Origin: JAHDCJ01 sp039028895
GTDB lineage: Bacteria > Bacteroidota > Bacteroidia > Chitinophagales > Saprospiraceae
Direction of reading: 5' to 3'
Assembly (NCBI GenBank): GCA_039028895.1
Contig: JBCCHF010000034.1
Location: 10,757 to 74,756 of the forward strand
DNA: 64,000 nt
Below the pieces are notes generated by a model. It was not told the DNA's origin and ran no database searches. It saw nothing but the letters and a program-made list of their open reading frames with translations. Shown here piece after piece: positions 44,455 to 53,506 of this stretch (position 1 is its first letter; each line of letters opens with the position of its first letter). A program made the translations under genes and the position numbers.

Positions 44455-46050
44455 ATGAAGTTAAAGCCTTTCTTTTTTGGAATGATGCTGATTCTGTTCA
44501 GCACACAGTCTTCTTTTGCCCAAGATTTTTACGACATCAACACAATCCAGGAAATCAGGATTGAATTCAAAGACCCTGATTGGCGCTACACTTTGGACTC
44601 ATTGAAAATCTCAACAGATGGTGAACGTGTAAAAGCAGATGTTATTATTAATGGAATCCGATATAACGATGCAGGCGTCCGTTACAGAGGCAGCAGCTCT
44701 TATGTTTACGCAGGATCAAAAAACCCATTTAACATTAAGTTGAATCACACCGACAAATCTCAGATCCATGATGGTGTTACTACATTAAAGTTGTCTAATA
44801 ACTCTTCAGATCCAACTTATGTCAGAGAAGTATTAGCATATTCAATTGCCAGAAAATATGTACCTGCCCCTAAAGCCAATTTTGCTGCTGTTTACATTAA
44901 TGGCAAATTCGAAGGCCTGTACACAAACATAGAATCTGTAGGTAGCAAATTCCTGAAAAAAAGATACGGTTCATCCGATAATGCATTTTACAAATGTACA
45001 CCTTATATCGACGGTTCAGATCCATCTGGGTGTCTCAAGGGCGTGTTTGCTGCTCTTGTTTACCAGGGTGATGGTCCTAAATGTTATACCGGTATTTATG
45101 AAGATAAAAATGAATCAGGCTACGAAGCTCTTATCTCTCTGGTTAAAGCATTAAAAGACAATCCGTCCGAATTAGAGGCAATCCTTGATGTTAACGAAAC
45201 ACTCTGGATGCATGCCTTCAATAATGCATTGGTTAACCTGAGTAGCTATTCCGGAAAATTCAGCCATAACTACTACATCTATCAGGATGATGAAGGCCGC
45301 TTCCACCCGATTTTATGGGATCTGAATTTAAGCTTTGGCACCTTCAAAAATACAGGGATCGGCTTTTCCTTAAATCTCGATCAACTGCATACCATGGACC
45401 CGCTATTGCATAAAGGTAATTCTGAAAAGCCGCTTATTTCTGCATTACTGCAAAACAAACGTTACGAAAAGATATATCTGGCGCATCTAAGAACCATTCT
45501 AAGGGAAAACTTCAGGAACCAGGAATACCTGGAAACAGCTAATAAGTTAAGAGATTTAATTGCACCATATATTAGAAAGGATTGGAATACCTATTTCGAA
45601 TACTGGCAATTTGAGGAAAGCTTCGACCAAACAATCAATGAAGGTACTGAAGACATTCCTGGCCTTGCTGCTTTTATGACTCAAAGAACAAATTTTCTGA
45701 GAAAGCACCCATCTCTTCTTTACCTCTACCCCACTGTAGAATTGCTAAAAGATGAGATTACAATAAATGCCGATAACTCAGCAACTATCAAAACAAGGGT
45801 CAAAAATCGGCCAACTTCTCTTATCATTTATTATAGAAACAAAGGTGACCTCAAGTACAAATCTGTTGCCGCATTCGATGATGGAAAACATGAAGATGGC
45901 AAGAAAAAGGATGGTGTCTGGGCTGCTAAAATTCCGCTCAAGCAAGGTCAGACCGTTGAGTACTATTTTATGGCTGAAAATAAAGGGGCTATCAGGTTCG
46001 AGCCGCAAAACTATTACGTAGCACCACTCAACCTAATTGTCAAAGAATAA
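44455..46050 (+). CDS. CotH-kinase family secreted protein, first of a tandem pair
   Basis: 531 residues. Signal peptide (MKLKPFFFGMMLILFSTQSSFAQ). CotH core: GVRYRGSSSYVYAGSKNPFNIKLNH near 75-99, TTLKLSNNSSDPTYVREVLAYSIARK near 106-131, VYINGKFEGLYTNIES near 143-158, and YYIYQDDEGRFHPILWDLNLSFG near 271-295. The second acidic residue of the kinase motif is Asn here (WDLN rather than WDYD/WDLD). Residues ~430-525 form an Ig-like domain (LIIYYRNKG, VEYYFMAENKGA). The gene is followed by its paralog after 18 bp. Periplasmic or extracellular. Confidence 0.85.
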   Translation: MKLKPFFFGMMLILFSTQSSFAQDFYDINTIQEIRIEFKDPDWRYTLDSLKISTDGERVKADVIINGIRYNDAGVRYRGSSSYVYAGSKNPFNIKLNHTDKSQIHDGVTTLKLSNNSSDPTYVREVLAYSIARKYVPAPKANFAAVYINGKFEGLYTNIESVGSKFLKKRYGSSDNAFYKCTPYIDGSDPSGCLKGVFAALVYQGDGPKCYTGIYEDKNESGYEALISLVKALKDNPSELEAILDVNETLWMHAFNNALVNLSSYSGKFSHNYYIYQDDEGRFHPILWDLNLSFGTFKNTGIGFSLNLDQLHTMDPLLHKGNSEKPLISALLQNKRYEKIYLAHLRTILRENFRNQEYLETANKLRDLIAPYIRKDWNTYFEYWQFEESFDQTINEGTEDIPGLAAFMTQRTNFLRKHPSLLYLYPTVELLKDEITINADNSATIKTRVKNRPTSLIIYYRNKGDLKYKSVAAFDDGKHEDGKKKDGVWAAKIPLKQGQTVEYYFMAENKGAIRFEPQNYYVAPLNLIVKE

Positions 46051-46068
46051 CTCAAAGCCCACTAAACG

Positions 46069-47667
46069 GTGAAAAGAATAATTTCCCTGTTGTTAATATT
46101 GTTTTTTGCCTTTAAGGTCAATGGGCAAGTTCAGGATTTGTATAGCCTTGATAGCATCCAGGAAATCAGGATAAAGTTTGCTGATGAGGACTGGCATTAT
46201 GCCCTTGATTCCCTGAAACAGGCTGGAAGCAGTGAAAGGTTAATTGCTCTGGAGTGTAGCTTAAACGGTATCAGGTTTGACAGCATTGGGGTGAGGTATA
46301 AAGGGAATAGCTCTTACAATAACATCGCCGATCAGGGCTTATCCAAATTACCGTTCAACATAAAGCTCAATTCTGTAAAAAAGGCACAGAATTATCAGGG
46401 TTTCACAACTTTGAAACTATCTAATGGATTTAGAGACCCGAGCTTTTTAAGAGAAGTCATTTCTTATGAATTTCTAAGGAACTACCTACCTGCTCCACAG
46501 GCAAATTTTATAAAAGTTTACGTCAATGGCACTTATCTTGGATTATATACCAGCGTGGAGTCATTAAACAAAACCTTTTTGCGAAAAACCTATGGGACTG
46601 CAAATGGGAATTTCTTCAAATGTGACCCTAACTTCCATGCCCAGGATTTGCCTGATTGTTTGCCTGGAGAAAAGTCTTCATTGCAATACCTGGGAAATGA
46701 TAGCACCTGTTATTTCAGTAAATATGAAAGAAAATCTGAGTTCCCTGATGACTGGGAACAATTGATCCGTCTAACCCGGAGGCTCAATCACCAACCCGAA
46801 AAATTAGAAGATATCCTCAATATCAATGAGGTACTCTGGATGTTAGCTTATAATAATGTGATGGTGAATCTTGACAGTTATTCCGGTCGGCTTTGTCACA
46901 ACTATTACTTATTCAGAGATAGTACCGGGCAGTTCAGGCCGCTTATCTGGGACCTAAACATGTCTGTTGGAGGCTTCCCGTTTGCAGGCAGAGGCCGGTC
47001 CTTAAGTTCCAAAGACATGCAGGAGCTTAATCCGCTTTTGCATTATAAGACCAAGGAAAGACCACTCATTTCAAAAATTCTTCAAAACGGGACTTATCGT
47101 AAAATGTACATTGACCACATCCGCCAGATTGCTGTTGATCTTGAAAAGTACGTTTATGAAGATGAGCGCCCTGCTAAAATCCAGGCTTCAATTTTGGAAG
47201 AGGTCGCTAATGATCAAAATAAGTTTTATACCAACCAGGCCTTCAAAAACAACCTTTTCTCTTCTGTGCCTGCAGGAAATATTAAGATAATCGGAATAAA
47301 GGAGCTTATTGACCAAAGGCTATCTTTTTTAAAAGATCACCCTTTATTGCAATACGCGCCATCTACAATATTGCAAAATGTAGAACACAAACAATCTGAC
47401 AATGAATTGGTGATCAAAATCAAAGCCAACCCTGCTGCAAGTGTTTATTTGTTTTACAGGCAGGATCCTGCCCAGGCATTTTTACATCAAAAGTTACATG
47501 ATGATGGCCAATATGGAGATGAGAATGTTGGTGATGGCATTTTTACTCTTCGCCTGGAAAATGTAGATGGAATGTTCGACTATTATGTATTTGGAGAAAC
47601 CGAACAGGCAGGTACTTTCCTTCCAGCACGTTCTCCTGCAGAACTATATTCCATAACGATAGAATAA
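46069..47667 (+). CDS. CotH-kinase family secreted protein, second of a tandem pair
   Basis: 532 residues; the GTG at 46069 opens directly on a signal peptide (MKRIISLLLILFFAFKVNGQ), so it is the start. Same order of motifs as its neighbour: GVRYKGNSSYNN, LPFNIKLNS, FTTLKLSNGFRDPSFLREVISYEFLR, VYVNGTYLGLYTSVES and FRPLIWDLNMSVGGFP, again with Asn in place of the second Asp. The C-terminal Ig-like unit (VYLFYRQDPAQAF..DDGQYGDENVGDGIFT) is kept. Co-transcribed with the first; probably a recent-to-old duplication with considerable divergence. Convergent with the S24-type regulator 8 bp away. Confidence 0.83.
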   Translation: MKRIISLLLILFFAFKVNGQVQDLYSLDSIQEIRIKFADEDWHYALDSLKQAGSSERLIALECSLNGIRFDSIGVRYKGNSSYNNIADQGLSKLPFNIKLNSVKKAQNYQGFTTLKLSNGFRDPSFLREVISYEFLRNYLPAPQANFIKVYVNGTYLGLYTSVESLNKTFLRKTYGTANGNFFKCDPNFHAQDLPDCLPGEKSSLQYLGNDSTCYFSKYERKSEFPDDWEQLIRLTRRLNHQPEKLEDILNINEVLWMLAYNNVMVNLDSYSGRLCHNYYLFRDSTGQFRPLIWDLNMSVGGFPFAGRGRSLSSKDMQELNPLLHYKTKERPLISKILQNGTYRKMYIDHIRQIAVDLEKYVYEDERPAKIQASILEEVANDQNKFYTNQAFKNNLFSSVPAGNIKIIGIKELIDQRLSFLKDHPLLQYAPSTILQNVEHKQSDNELVIKIKANPAASVYLFYRQDPAQAFLHQKLHDDGQYGDENVGDGIFTLRLENVDGMFDYYVFGETEQAGTFLPARSPAELYSITIE

Positions 47668-47675
47668 CAATCCGA

Positions 47676-48449
47676 CTATTTCCTCTCTCCTAGCCCAGTA
47701 AGTCGCTTTTCCACTTTAAAGATTTGCCTGACTTCAGTTGCCTGAATAACTACCGGATCGTGCTCAATAAAGTTATCAGAGATTAGTTTCAAATGAGATA
47801 GTTTACCAGACTCGTTATAAATTCTTCGCAACCTTTTTACTCTAATCGAGTTTTCAGTTACAAGAGCGTAAATTTCATTTTCTTCGACTTCATTTAAAGA
47901 TGATAATGCAACGCAGATGACCATGTCGCCATGACAAACAGTTGGTGTCATTGAATTACCTGCAATATTGAAAGCAACAAAATCACCCTGAAGCCCGGGA
48001 ATGTGGAACAACTCGTTGTGTTCGCCCGTTTCCATATACAAAGCATCGCTGGCAAAGGCCTTGATATTTGTAAAAAGGATATTTGAAAGTTTTGACCCTT
48101 CAGGCTTTTGTGAGTTTCCAACTTTGGCTTTTTCTTTTGTCTTATGATTTATAAATGCTCCATTAAAGGTGGGTCCGGTTACCTGGAAAGGGTTACCAAC
48201 CCCCTGGAACATAAAAGCTTCATTGATCCCGTATTCCTGACATAACCTTTTTGCTTGAGCATAGGTAATCTTCCGGTTGCCCTGAAGATATTTGTCAATA
48301 ATATGACCTTTGGTTTTTAATTTTCTTGCAAAAGCTGATTTACTTAGCTTTCTATGGTTTTTTACAATCTTTCCGTGAATTGTAAGTAACCTGAAAACAG
48401 TTTTAAATCTATTGTTGAGTTCAATTCTATCAGAGTGAACATGAATCAT
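47676..48449 (-). CDS. XRE-like regulator with S24/LexA-type C-terminal domain
   Basis: 257 residues. N-terminal HTH-like helix set (SKSAFARKLKTKGHIIDKYLQGNRKITYAQAKRLCQEYGI near 37-76), a linker, then the S24 fold with FNIAGNSMTPTVCHGDMVICVA (Ser near 168) and IRVKRLRRI (Lys), the pair that forms the autoproteolytic site in LexA/CI proteins. Whether it cleaves itself is open. Divergent from the M36 peptidase gene, whose upstream region it may control; a repeated TTGATT..ACAATT element lies in between (48468-48537). A second member of the family is at 63098-63985. Confidence 0.8.
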   Translation of the reverse strand: MIHVHSDRIELNNRFKTVFRLLTIHGKIVKNHRKLSKSAFARKLKTKGHIIDKYLQGNRKITYAQAKRLCQEYGINEAFMFQGVGNPFQVTGPTFNGAFINHKTKEKAKVGNSQKPEGSKLSNILFTNIKAFASDALYMETGEHNELFHIPGLQGDFVAFNIAGNSMTPTVCHGDMVICVALSSLNEVEENEIYALVTENSIRVKRLRRIYNESGKLSHLKLISDNFIEHDPVVIQATEVRQIFKVEKRLTGLGERK

Positions 48450-48467
48450 GTAGATGTTTTTATTGCG

Positions 48468-48537
48468 TTGATTTTACAATTTAATCACTAATATAGTTAG
48501 ATTATTTACTTTTTTCACTTTTTTGATTACAATTAAT
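48468..48537. repeat. Two imperfect direct repeats in the regulator/M36 intergenic region
   Basis: TTGATTTTACAATTTAAT (48468-48485) and TTGATTACAATTAAT (48523-48537) share TTGATT, ACAATT and a trailing AAT. They flank a 37-bp AT-rich stretch between the divergent start codons. Possible operator pair for the S24-type regulator; AT-richness weakens the case. Confidence 0.35.
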
Positions 48538-48581
48538 TAATTTTTTCCTCCGATATTTGCCCTATCAAATCAGGTACAGCT

Positions 48582-51500
48582 ATGAACTTTTATCAAGTAT
48601 TAAAGATTCAATTCATTTTGATCTTTTTTTCCATTCTTTCATTCAATTTCTCACAAGCTCAAGATCTTGATCGGTTAGTCTGGGATCACATTGAAGCAAC
48701 TTCTGATTATTATGGCTTAAGCGAGGCAGATCTTTTCAGCTGGAAACCTTTTGGTCAGTATGAAAGTCAACATAACGGGCTACACCACTATTTTTTCAGA
48801 CAGGTCCATAATGGAATTGATGTCCATAATGCAGACATCAATGTGAACATAAAATCGGATGGCCGTATCATTTTTATGAGGAATCAGTTTTTCCCTCAAA
48901 TGGCCCAAAGGAATCTCCCTAGCAGCCCTTCCATTTCACATGAAGAGGCAATAAATCTTGCTGCACAATATTTGACCCTTACACCTCCACAATCTTTAGA
49001 ACCAATAGAAGTATCGAACGACCCTGATCAATATATGCTGTTCAACAACAATCAATTATCGGTTGATCCAATCCCGGTTAAATTGAGTTATTATCCTAAA
49101 TCTCGTAAAGAACTGGCATTGTGCTGGCAAATACGCATCCACACCTTGGATAGAGAAAATTGGTGGACAATTTGGCTCGACGCCACTACAGGTGAATATA
49201 TTGATCGAGAGAACTGGGTAACACACTGCGTTTTTCATACGGAAGATGCAATTTGCACTGATCATATTGACAACAATCATACAATTAGCAGTAATCATAC
49301 AAAGTTTGGGTACAAACGATTCCCAAAAAACAATGCAGGACCAAATGAGTATGAAGTATATGCTGTCCCTGTCGAAAGTCCAAGTCATGGCGGTCGGTCA
49401 ATAGTCTCTAATCCTGCTGCCCAGGCCTCTAATGCCTCTCCTTTTGGTTGGCATGACACAAATGGAATTGCTGGAGCAGATTTCACTATAACCCGTGGAA
49501 ATAATGTCCATGCTTACCAGGACAGGAATGATGCTGATTCAGATTCAAATGATGAACCTGATGGAGGACCAACACTTGATTTCACAGGATTCCCTTTAGA
49601 TTTATCTTTAGCCCCCATCAATTATGTTGATGCCGCAGTCATTAATCTCTTTTACTGGTGCAATATTATGCATGACGTTTGGTATCAATATGGCTTTGAT
49701 GAATCAGCTGGAAACTTTCAATCTATGAACTACGGGAGTAATGGTATCGGCGGTGATTATATAAGAGCAGAAGCTCAGGATGCTGCAGACCTTGGAACAA
49801 GAAATAATGCAAATTTTTCCAGCGGTCCTGATGGTTCCTTTGCCAGAATACAAATGTACCTATGGTCCGCCCCACCAAGTCCAAATATCTTTACTGTTAA
49901 TTCTCCAGGGTCAGTTTCCGGTTCCTACACAGCAATAGAAGCCGCTTTTGGTTCTGGGCTCAATGTAACACCAATAATCGGTAATCTTGTTGAAGTATCC
50001 GATGGAACAGGATCACCTACACTTGGATGCAATGCACTGACTAATGGTGCAGCTATTAGTGGGAACATTGCGTTAATTGATCGTGGAACCTGCGAATTCG
50101 GAACAAAAGTCTTAAATGCTGAAAATGCTGGAGCCATAGCTGCTGTAGTTTGTAATAATGTAGGTGGCGGCCCTATTACAATGGGTCCTGGCGCTAATGG
50201 CAACCTGGTGACCATACCGTCAATAATGATTTCGATGGGCGATTGTGCAACTATCAGAGCACAGTTACCCGGTGTCAATGTTACCCTTGTTAATAGTGGT
50301 TCCGCCCCAGAGCGCGATGGTGACCTCGACAATGGTATTATCGCACATGAATATGGCCACGGTATATCTAATCGACTTACCGGTGGTCCTGAAGCCATTT
50401 GTCTAGGCAACGAAGAACAAATGGGCGAAGGATGGAGTGATTGGTTTGGACTAATGATGACCTTGGAGGCAGGGGATGTAGAAACAGACCCCCGAGGAAT
50501 GGGGACTTACGCCATTGGAGAAGGTGTTACTGGCACAGGCATTCGGCCAGCGCCATATAGCACAGACTTTGCGCTTAACAACTACGATTATTCTGATCTT
50601 GGAAATGGCGAAATTTCAGTTCCTCATGGTGTAGGATTTATCTGGGCTACAATGCTATGGGATCTTACCTGGGCATTAATCGATGTCTATGGTTTTGACC
50701 CGAATCTATATACAGGTGTAGGAGGAAACAATTTTGCCATGCAGCTGGTCATGGATGGCATGAAAATCCAGGGTTGTAGTCCGGGTTTTGTTGACGGCAG
50801 AGATGCTATTCTGGCAGCCGATGTTGCTAACTACGATGGCATCCACGAATGCCTAATCTGGGAAGTATTTGCGACCCGGGGTTTAGGATTTAGTGCAAGC
50901 CAAGGTGACGCTAATAGTCGTTCTGACGGAACAGCCGCATTTGACCTGCCACCGGGTCTGACCGGATTAAGTCTTGTGAAAAGTGTGGACTTTTCTGAAG
51001 TTCCCGTAGGCGGAACATTAACTTATGCGCTACAGGCCAGAAACCTTTGCGAAACCAATACTTCAGTTTCAATTACAGATGTGTTGCCTTCCAATTTGAC
51101 ATATGTAGCTAATTCCGCATCCGGAGGTGGAAGTGAAGCTGGTGGTACAGTATCATATCCAGTCATCCCTTCTCTGGCTCCAAGCTCGACCTCTTCGCTG
51201 CTTTTCTTCCAGGGAACTGTTGATGTTGGTTCTTATTTTCCACCTAATATTCTGTTAAGTGATGACATAGAAGGCGGTCCTGTCAACTGGAATACCGCAG
51301 GAAGCACCGGTGCCGGGACATGGGTAATATCAGGCACTAATCCTAATAGCGGCAGTTCCGCAGCCTACGCTCAAGATTTCGCAACCCAATCCGACCAGTT
51401 ACTAACCTTAAATGTAGCAATCCCCTTAACTGGTCTTACCACATTAACCTTCCAAAACTACTATGATACAGAAGTGACATGGGATGGAGGTGTTGTTGAA

Positions 51501-52388
51501 ATTTCAACAGATAATGGCACTACATGGGAAGATCTGGGTCCTTCTATGACCCAAAATGGCTATAACTCTTTTATCAATGCTAATCCCCAATCAGCCATAT
51601 CTCAACGCCCTGCATTTTCTGGCAACAGTAATGGGTACATTGAAACAAGGATTGAGTTATGTGACTACAGTGGCCAAAATGCACTTATCAGATTCAGGTT
51701 CGCTTCTGATGGTTTTGTCGGCGGTGATGGCTGGTATATTGATGATATTACTTTTATTTCTGAAGCAGCTGTTGTCAATATTGGCACAGTGACTGCTATC
51801 AACAGGTCAGCAGAAGCTTCGGTTTGTTCGAAGATCATACTATTACTAGCAGCTGAAGAGATTGGAATTGAAGCAAAAGCGCAAAAAGATCACATTCTTG
51901 TCAATTGGGGAGTGGTTAACTCTGAGCTGATCAATTACTACCTTGAAAGAAGTGACAATCCTTTAACCGGGTATTCTCAAATAGCTGAAATAGGTAGAAA
52001 AGAAGGCAGCTTTGACGACAAATTTCTAGATTTTGATGCTGAACCATTTACAGATTACTATTACCGACTGAAATGGCGTGATCAGAATGGTGGAACCGGG
52101 TATAGTGATGTTGTATCAGCTAAACTTATTGCGACAGGATTAACTCTAAACGTTAACCCAAATCCGGTAAGGGAAGATTTTTTCATTCAGGTAATCACAC
52201 CAACTGGAGGTAACTTTTCACTAAGTCTATATAGTATTAATGGCACCCGGCTTGTCTCGAAGGAAATTGAAATACCTTCTGGAAAATCAGAACTGGAAAT
52301 GAGTTCAGAACAATTAGCCAAAGGAGTCTACATCCTCGTAATTGAGAACGAGCAAGAAGTTAGCCAGGTTAAAATTGTCAAAAACTAA
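48582..52388 (+). CDS. M36 (fungalysin-type) metallopeptidase with PA domain and T9SS sorting domain
   Basis: 1268 residues. Signal peptide (1-27). Fungalysin propeptide (FTP) near 55-105 (LHHYFFRQVHNGIDVHNADI). Catalytic M36 domain from ~230 with a protease-associated domain inserted near 455-575 (GNIALIDRGTCEFGTKVLNAENAGA), then HEYGH (589-593) with catalytic Glu590 and the third zinc ligand Glu616 in GEGWSDWFG. After ~790 come two fibre-like domains, a MAM/IgF-like GGDGWYIDDITF near 1053, and a type A T9SS C-terminal sorting domain (last ~80 residues, starting near LNVNPNPVREDF). Exported by T9SS and probably cell-surface bound or secreted. Divergent from the S24-type regulator. Confidence 0.93.
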   Translation: MNFYQVLKIQFILIFFSILSFNFSQAQDLDRLVWDHIEATSDYYGLSEADLFSWKPFGQYESQHNGLHHYFFRQVHNGIDVHNADINVNIKSDGRIIFMRNQFFPQMAQRNLPSSPSISHEEAINLAAQYLTLTPPQSLEPIEVSNDPDQYMLFNNNQLSVDPIPVKLSYYPKSRKELALCWQIRIHTLDRENWWTIWLDATTGEYIDRENWVTHCVFHTEDAICTDHIDNNHTISSNHTKFGYKRFPKNNAGPNEYEVYAVPVESPSHGGRSIVSNPAAQASNASPFGWHDTNGIAGADFTITRGNNVHAYQDRNDADSDSNDEPDGGPTLDFTGFPLDLSLAPINYVDAAVINLFYWCNIMHDVWYQYGFDESAGNFQSMNYGSNGIGGDYIRAEAQDAADLGTRNNANFSSGPDGSFARIQMYLWSAPPSPNIFTVNSPGSVSGSYTAIEAAFGSGLNVTPIIGNLVEVSDGTGSPTLGCNALTNGAAISGNIALIDRGTCEFGTKVLNAENAGAIAAVVCNNVGGGPITMGPGANGNLVTIPSIMISMGDCATIRAQLPGVNVTLVNSGSAPERDGDLDNGIIAHEYGHGISNRLTGGPEAICLGNEEQMGEGWSDWFGLMMTLEAGDVETDPRGMGTYAIGEGVTGTGIRPAPYSTDFALNNYDYSDLGNGEISVPHGVGFIWATMLWDLTWALIDVYGFDPNLYTGVGGNNFAMQLVMDGMKIQGCSPGFVDGRDAILAADVANYDGIHECLIWEVFATRGLGFSASQGDANSRSDGTAAFDLPPGLTGLSLVKSVDFSEVPVGGTLTYALQARNLCETNTSVSITDVLPSNLTYVANSASGGGSEAGGTVSYPVIPSLAPSSTSSLLFFQGTVDVGSYFPPNILLSDDIEGGPVNWNTAGSTGAGTWVISGTNPNSGSSAAYAQDFATQSDQLLTLNVAIPLTGLTTLTFQNYYDTEVTWDGGVVEISTDNGTTWEDLGPSMTQNGYNSFINANPQSAISQRPAFSGNSNGYIETRIELCDYSGQNALIRFRFASDGFVGGDGWYIDDITFISEAAVVNIGTVTAINRSAEASVCSKIILLLAAEEIGIEAKAQKDHILVNWGVVNSELINYYLERSDNPLTGYSQIAEIGRKEGSFDDKFLDFDAEPFTDYYYRLKWRDQNGGTGYSDVVSAKLIATGLTLNVNPNPVREDFFIQVITPTGGNFSLSLYSINGTRLVSKEIEIPSGKSELEMSSEQLAKGVYILVIENEQEVSQVKIVKN

Positions 52389-52390
52389 GA

Positions 52391-53449
52391 CTACCAGCGA
52401 ATCAGAGCCGATGCCCAGGTGAATCCACTTCCGAAAGCAGCAAGACATACCAAGTCTCCTTTTTTTATCAATCCTTTCTCCCAGGCTTCACATAGGGCAA
52501 TTGGGATAGAAGCTGCTGTAGTGTTGCCATATTTCTGAATATTATTATAAACTTGGTTTGGCCCTAATTGCAGCTTTTTAGCAACGAACTGGGCTATCCG
52601 CAGATTTGCCTGGTGTGGGATTAACATGTCAATATCACCTACAGAATGTCCAGTTGCCTGACACGCTTCCATAATTACAGCGGGAAATTTTTCCACTGCA
52701 TATTTAAAAACGTAGCGTCCATTCATATATGGATAACACTCATCATGTTCAACCATTCCTGGAGTGATAACAATTCCACCAAATTCTGGCTCATCTTCCA
52801 TGTAATGTGGCTGGTTATCTTCGTCCATAAAAACACCTCCATGACAGCCCATATTAAAGAAGGCCAGTTGTTCTGCATGCTCTCCATCTGCGTGAAGATG
52901 TGTAGTCAGAATACCTTCACTTTCGTCATCAGTGGGTTGAATTACTGCCGCACCGGCTCCGTCACCAAAAATGACAGTTACATCTCTGCCCTTTGTGCTA
53001 AAATCCAATCCTGCTGAGTGAAATTCTGCACCGACCAGCAATACATTCTTGTACATGCCAGATTTGACATATTGATCAGCGATTGAAAGTCCATAGACAA
53101 AACCTGAACATTGATTTCTGATATCAAGGGCACCACATCCTTTAATACCTAGAATTCGCTGAAGTAGTACGCCTGATCCTGGGAAGTAATAATCAGGGCT
53201 TAGGGTGGCAAAAATGATAAAATCAACATCTTCCGCGGTGATACCTGCTCTTTCAAGAGCAATTTTGGCAGCTTCAGCTCCCATAGTAGCAGTCGTTTCT
53301 TTGTGTTTTACCCCATAACGTCTTTCCTTGATACCAGTTCTTTCCTGTATCCATTCATCTGAGGTGTCCATTACTTTTGAAAGATCCTGGTTGGTTACTA
53401 CTTTTTCCGGAACATAGAATCCTATTCCGGCGATGTGTGCTCTAGTCAT
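52391..53449 (-). CDS. fabH: Beta-ketoacyl-ACP synthase III (FabH-like)
   Basis: 352 residues. Catalytic triad Cys114 (RNQCSGF), His279 (IPHQANLRI) and Asn309 (YGNTTAAS). Starts condensation of acetyl-CoA with malonyl-ACP in fatty-acid synthesis, or acts on another starter. It is about 20-30 residues longer than E. coli FabH owing to a segment at 184-240 rich in His, Asp and Glu (HLHADGEHAEQL, HYMEDEPEF). That segment suggests a Bacteroidota subfamily rather than the main housekeeping enzyme; the symbol is by family. Own promoter box at 53470; convergent with the M36 gene, 2 bp between stops. Confidence 0.85.
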   Translation of the reverse strand: MTRAHIAGIGFYVPEKVVTNQDLSKVMDTSDEWIQERTGIKERRYGVKHKETTATMGAEAAKIALERAGITAEDVDFIIFATLSPDYYFPGSGVLLQRILGIKGCGALDIRNQCSGFVYGLSIADQYVKSGMYKNVLLVGAEFHSAGLDFSTKGRDVTVIFGDGAGAAVIQPTDDESEGILTTHLHADGEHAEQLAFFNMGCHGGVFMDEDNQPHYMEDEPEFGGIVITPGMVEHDECYPYMNGRYVFKYAVEKFPAVIMEACQATGHSVGDIDMLIPHQANLRIAQFVAKKLQLGPNQVYNNIQKYGNTTAASIPIALCEAWEKGLIKKGDLVCLAAFGSGFTWASALIRW

Positions 53450-53469
53450 AATACTGGTTTTAGCTTGAG

Positions 53470-53477
53470 CAAAAATA
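53470..53477 (-). promoter_or_regulatory. fabH promoter -7 box
   Basis: TATTTTTG on the minus strand, exact TAnnTTTG match, 20 bp before the fabH ATG at 53449, so the gene need not depend on the upstream hypothetical gene. Confidence 0.45.
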
Positions 53478-53506
53478 AGCGATTTTTTGAGATAAGGAAG
53501 GACGCA

